Origin: Sphingomonas sp. CCH9-E2
Lineage (GTDB): Bacteria; Pseudomonadota; Alphaproteobacteria; Sphingomonadales; Sphingomonadaceae
Direction of reading: 5' to 3'
Length of the DNA stretch: 33,973 nucleotides
Assembly (NCBI RefSeq): GCF_001557215.1
Contig: NZ_LSJM01000006.1
Span: 1-33,973 of the forward strand
Shown here: positions 33,308 to 33,973 of the stretch, one piece after another
How positions within the stretch are numbered: position 1 is the first letter of the stretch
Layout: each line of letters begins with the position of its first letter
The notes under the pieces: model-generated
Told to the model about the DNA's origin: nothing
The model's input: the letters and a program-made list of their open reading frames with translations, nothing else
Databases searched by the model: none
Position numbers and translations under genes: made by a program

Positions 33308-33867
33308 GCCGGGGCCATCGCAAAGAAGACGCCGTTGCTCCACACGCCGGGCGGGTTCGACCCGTTCTCCAGCGCCAGCGCCGCCAGCTCATAGTAAACC
33401 GACCGCGCGACCAACGCTTCCAGCCCGCGCCGCACGTGCAGATAGGGGTGGGGGCCGTCTTCATGCTCTTCGAATCGCAGCGCGTGCTCCGGTCCTGCGG
33501 GAATCAGGTCGCCGGTATTCAGCCGGAACGCGATTCGCGCCGCGTCGCCCGTGCCCTCGACCTTCATCTCCACCGCAACGAATGGCGCGTCCTCGACATC
33601 GATGTCGAGCTTTTCGACCGGGGTGACCAGGACGTGGCGGCCATCGGGTTCGCGGCGCAGGATCGACGCGAACAGCCGCACCATCGCCGGGCGGCCGATC
33701 GGCGACCCTTGGTGAAACCAGGTCCCGTCGCGGGCGATGCGCATGTCGCTATTCCCGCAATGCGCCGGGTTCCAGCTGTCGACAGGGGGCAGCTTCTGTT
33801 CGTCCGCCAGTCGCGCGATCTCGGCGAGCGACAGGCTGGCGAGGTCGGGGGGAGGCGGCATCGGCAT
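33304..33867 (-). CDS. DUF1285 family protein
   Basis: This 187-residue protein has the DUF1285 hallmarks: LPPVDSWNPAHCGNSDMRI near residues 26-44, DGTWFHQGSPIGRPAMVRLFASILRRE-type central segment, and a C-terminal SVYYELAALAL with GVWSNGVFFAM. The function is not known. It is the first gene of the operon with the NUDIX hydrolase and CCA enzyme, overlapping the NUDIX gene by four bases. The two starts of the alternating frames argue for ATG at 33867. Confidence 0.92.
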   Translation of the reverse strand: MPMPPPPDLASLSLAEIARLADEQKLPPVDSWNPAHCGNSDMRIARDGTWFHQGSPIGRPAMVRLFASILRREPDGRHVLVTPVEKLDIDVEDAPFVAVEMKVEGTGDAARIAFRLNTGDLIPAGPEHALRFEEHEDGPHPYLHVRRGLEALVARSVYYELAALALENGSNPPGVWSNGVFFAMAPA

Positions 33868-33920
33868 AGCATTGCCGTTAGGCGCTTTTGCCCGCCCCGG
33901 TAAAGTGTCAGACCAACTAT

Positions 33921-33967
33921 CCTCCCCCGCCAGGGGGAGGTGGCGCCGAAGGCGACGGAGGGGGAGG
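33921..33967. repeat. REP-like palindromic repeat, copy 2 (inverted to copy 1)
   Basis: A perfect 8-bp stem (33921-33928 with 33933-33940, loop GCCA) is followed by a CGCC-GAA-GGCG hairpin and GACGGAGG. The reverse complement runs in the same order as bases 7-52: CCTCCGTC, small hairpin, CCACCTCCCC, large hairpin. It lies in the upstream gap of the DUF1285 operon. Confidence 0.6.
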
Positions 33968-33973
33968 ACGGCT

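Overview
The window looks like chromosomal DNA from a GC-rich alphaproteobacterium, most likely a sphingomonad (Sphingomonas or close kin). This rests on the very high GC content with long antisense open frames, the resemblance of the xylose genes to Caulobacter xylXABC, the FnrL-type regulator, and small palindromic repeats of a kind common in sphingomonads. It is inference from content, not a database match. Nearly every base belongs to a gene and no gene-free stretch exceeds 300 bases.

Bases 60-17513 form a hemicellulose and xylose utilisation locus made of three transcription units. Unit 1 (minus, 6200 to 60) carries xylX, xylA, xylB and xylC in the Caulobacter order for the non-phosphorylative (Weimberg) xylose pathway. 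The place of xylD, the xylonate dehydratase, is taken by a secreted sialate O-acetylesterase-like enzyme. Unit 2 (plus, 6335 to 13024) starts divergently and encodes a secreted GH43 enzyme, a flavin-dependent halogenase-family protein, a shrunken halogenase paralogue lacking the catalytic motifs, and a secreted GH3 beta-glucosidase, all joined by 4-base ATGA overlaps. Unit 3 (minus, 17450 to 13026) encodes a secreted GH5 glucanase, an unrecognised secreted protein made of two copies of a carbohydrate-binding-like domain, an aldose 1-epimerase and a second full-length halogenase-family protein. Units 2 and 3 converge with one base between their stop codons. Two near-identical LacI-type operators (6230-6243 and 17500-17513), very close to the Caulobacter xylose operator as I remember it, sit upstream of the three units, suggesting one xylose-responsive regulon. 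No LacI regulator, transporter or TonB-dependent receptor lies in the window.

Bases 17557-20537 hold an FMN-dependent alpha-hydroxy-acid oxidase and, divergently, a YCII/DGPF-motif protein coupled to an ECF42-type sigma factor. A tRNA-Arg(TCT) gene follows at 20566-20642. Then come a YhhQ-type queuosine-precursor transporter, two small membrane proteins, and a convergent FNR-type oxygen-sensing regulator downstream of purS-purQ. purC lies beyond a repeat-rich spacer.

Bases 25365-27343 carry two tandem DUF4349 lipoprotein genes. parC (topoisomerase IV subunit A) is divergent from them. After parC come a PAS-like/GGDEF/EAL cyclic-di-GMP protein and, convergently with a 37-base tail overlap, an operon of DUF1285 protein, CoA-type NUDIX hydrolase and CCA-adding enzyme. 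Copies of one palindromic repeat family lie at both window edges.
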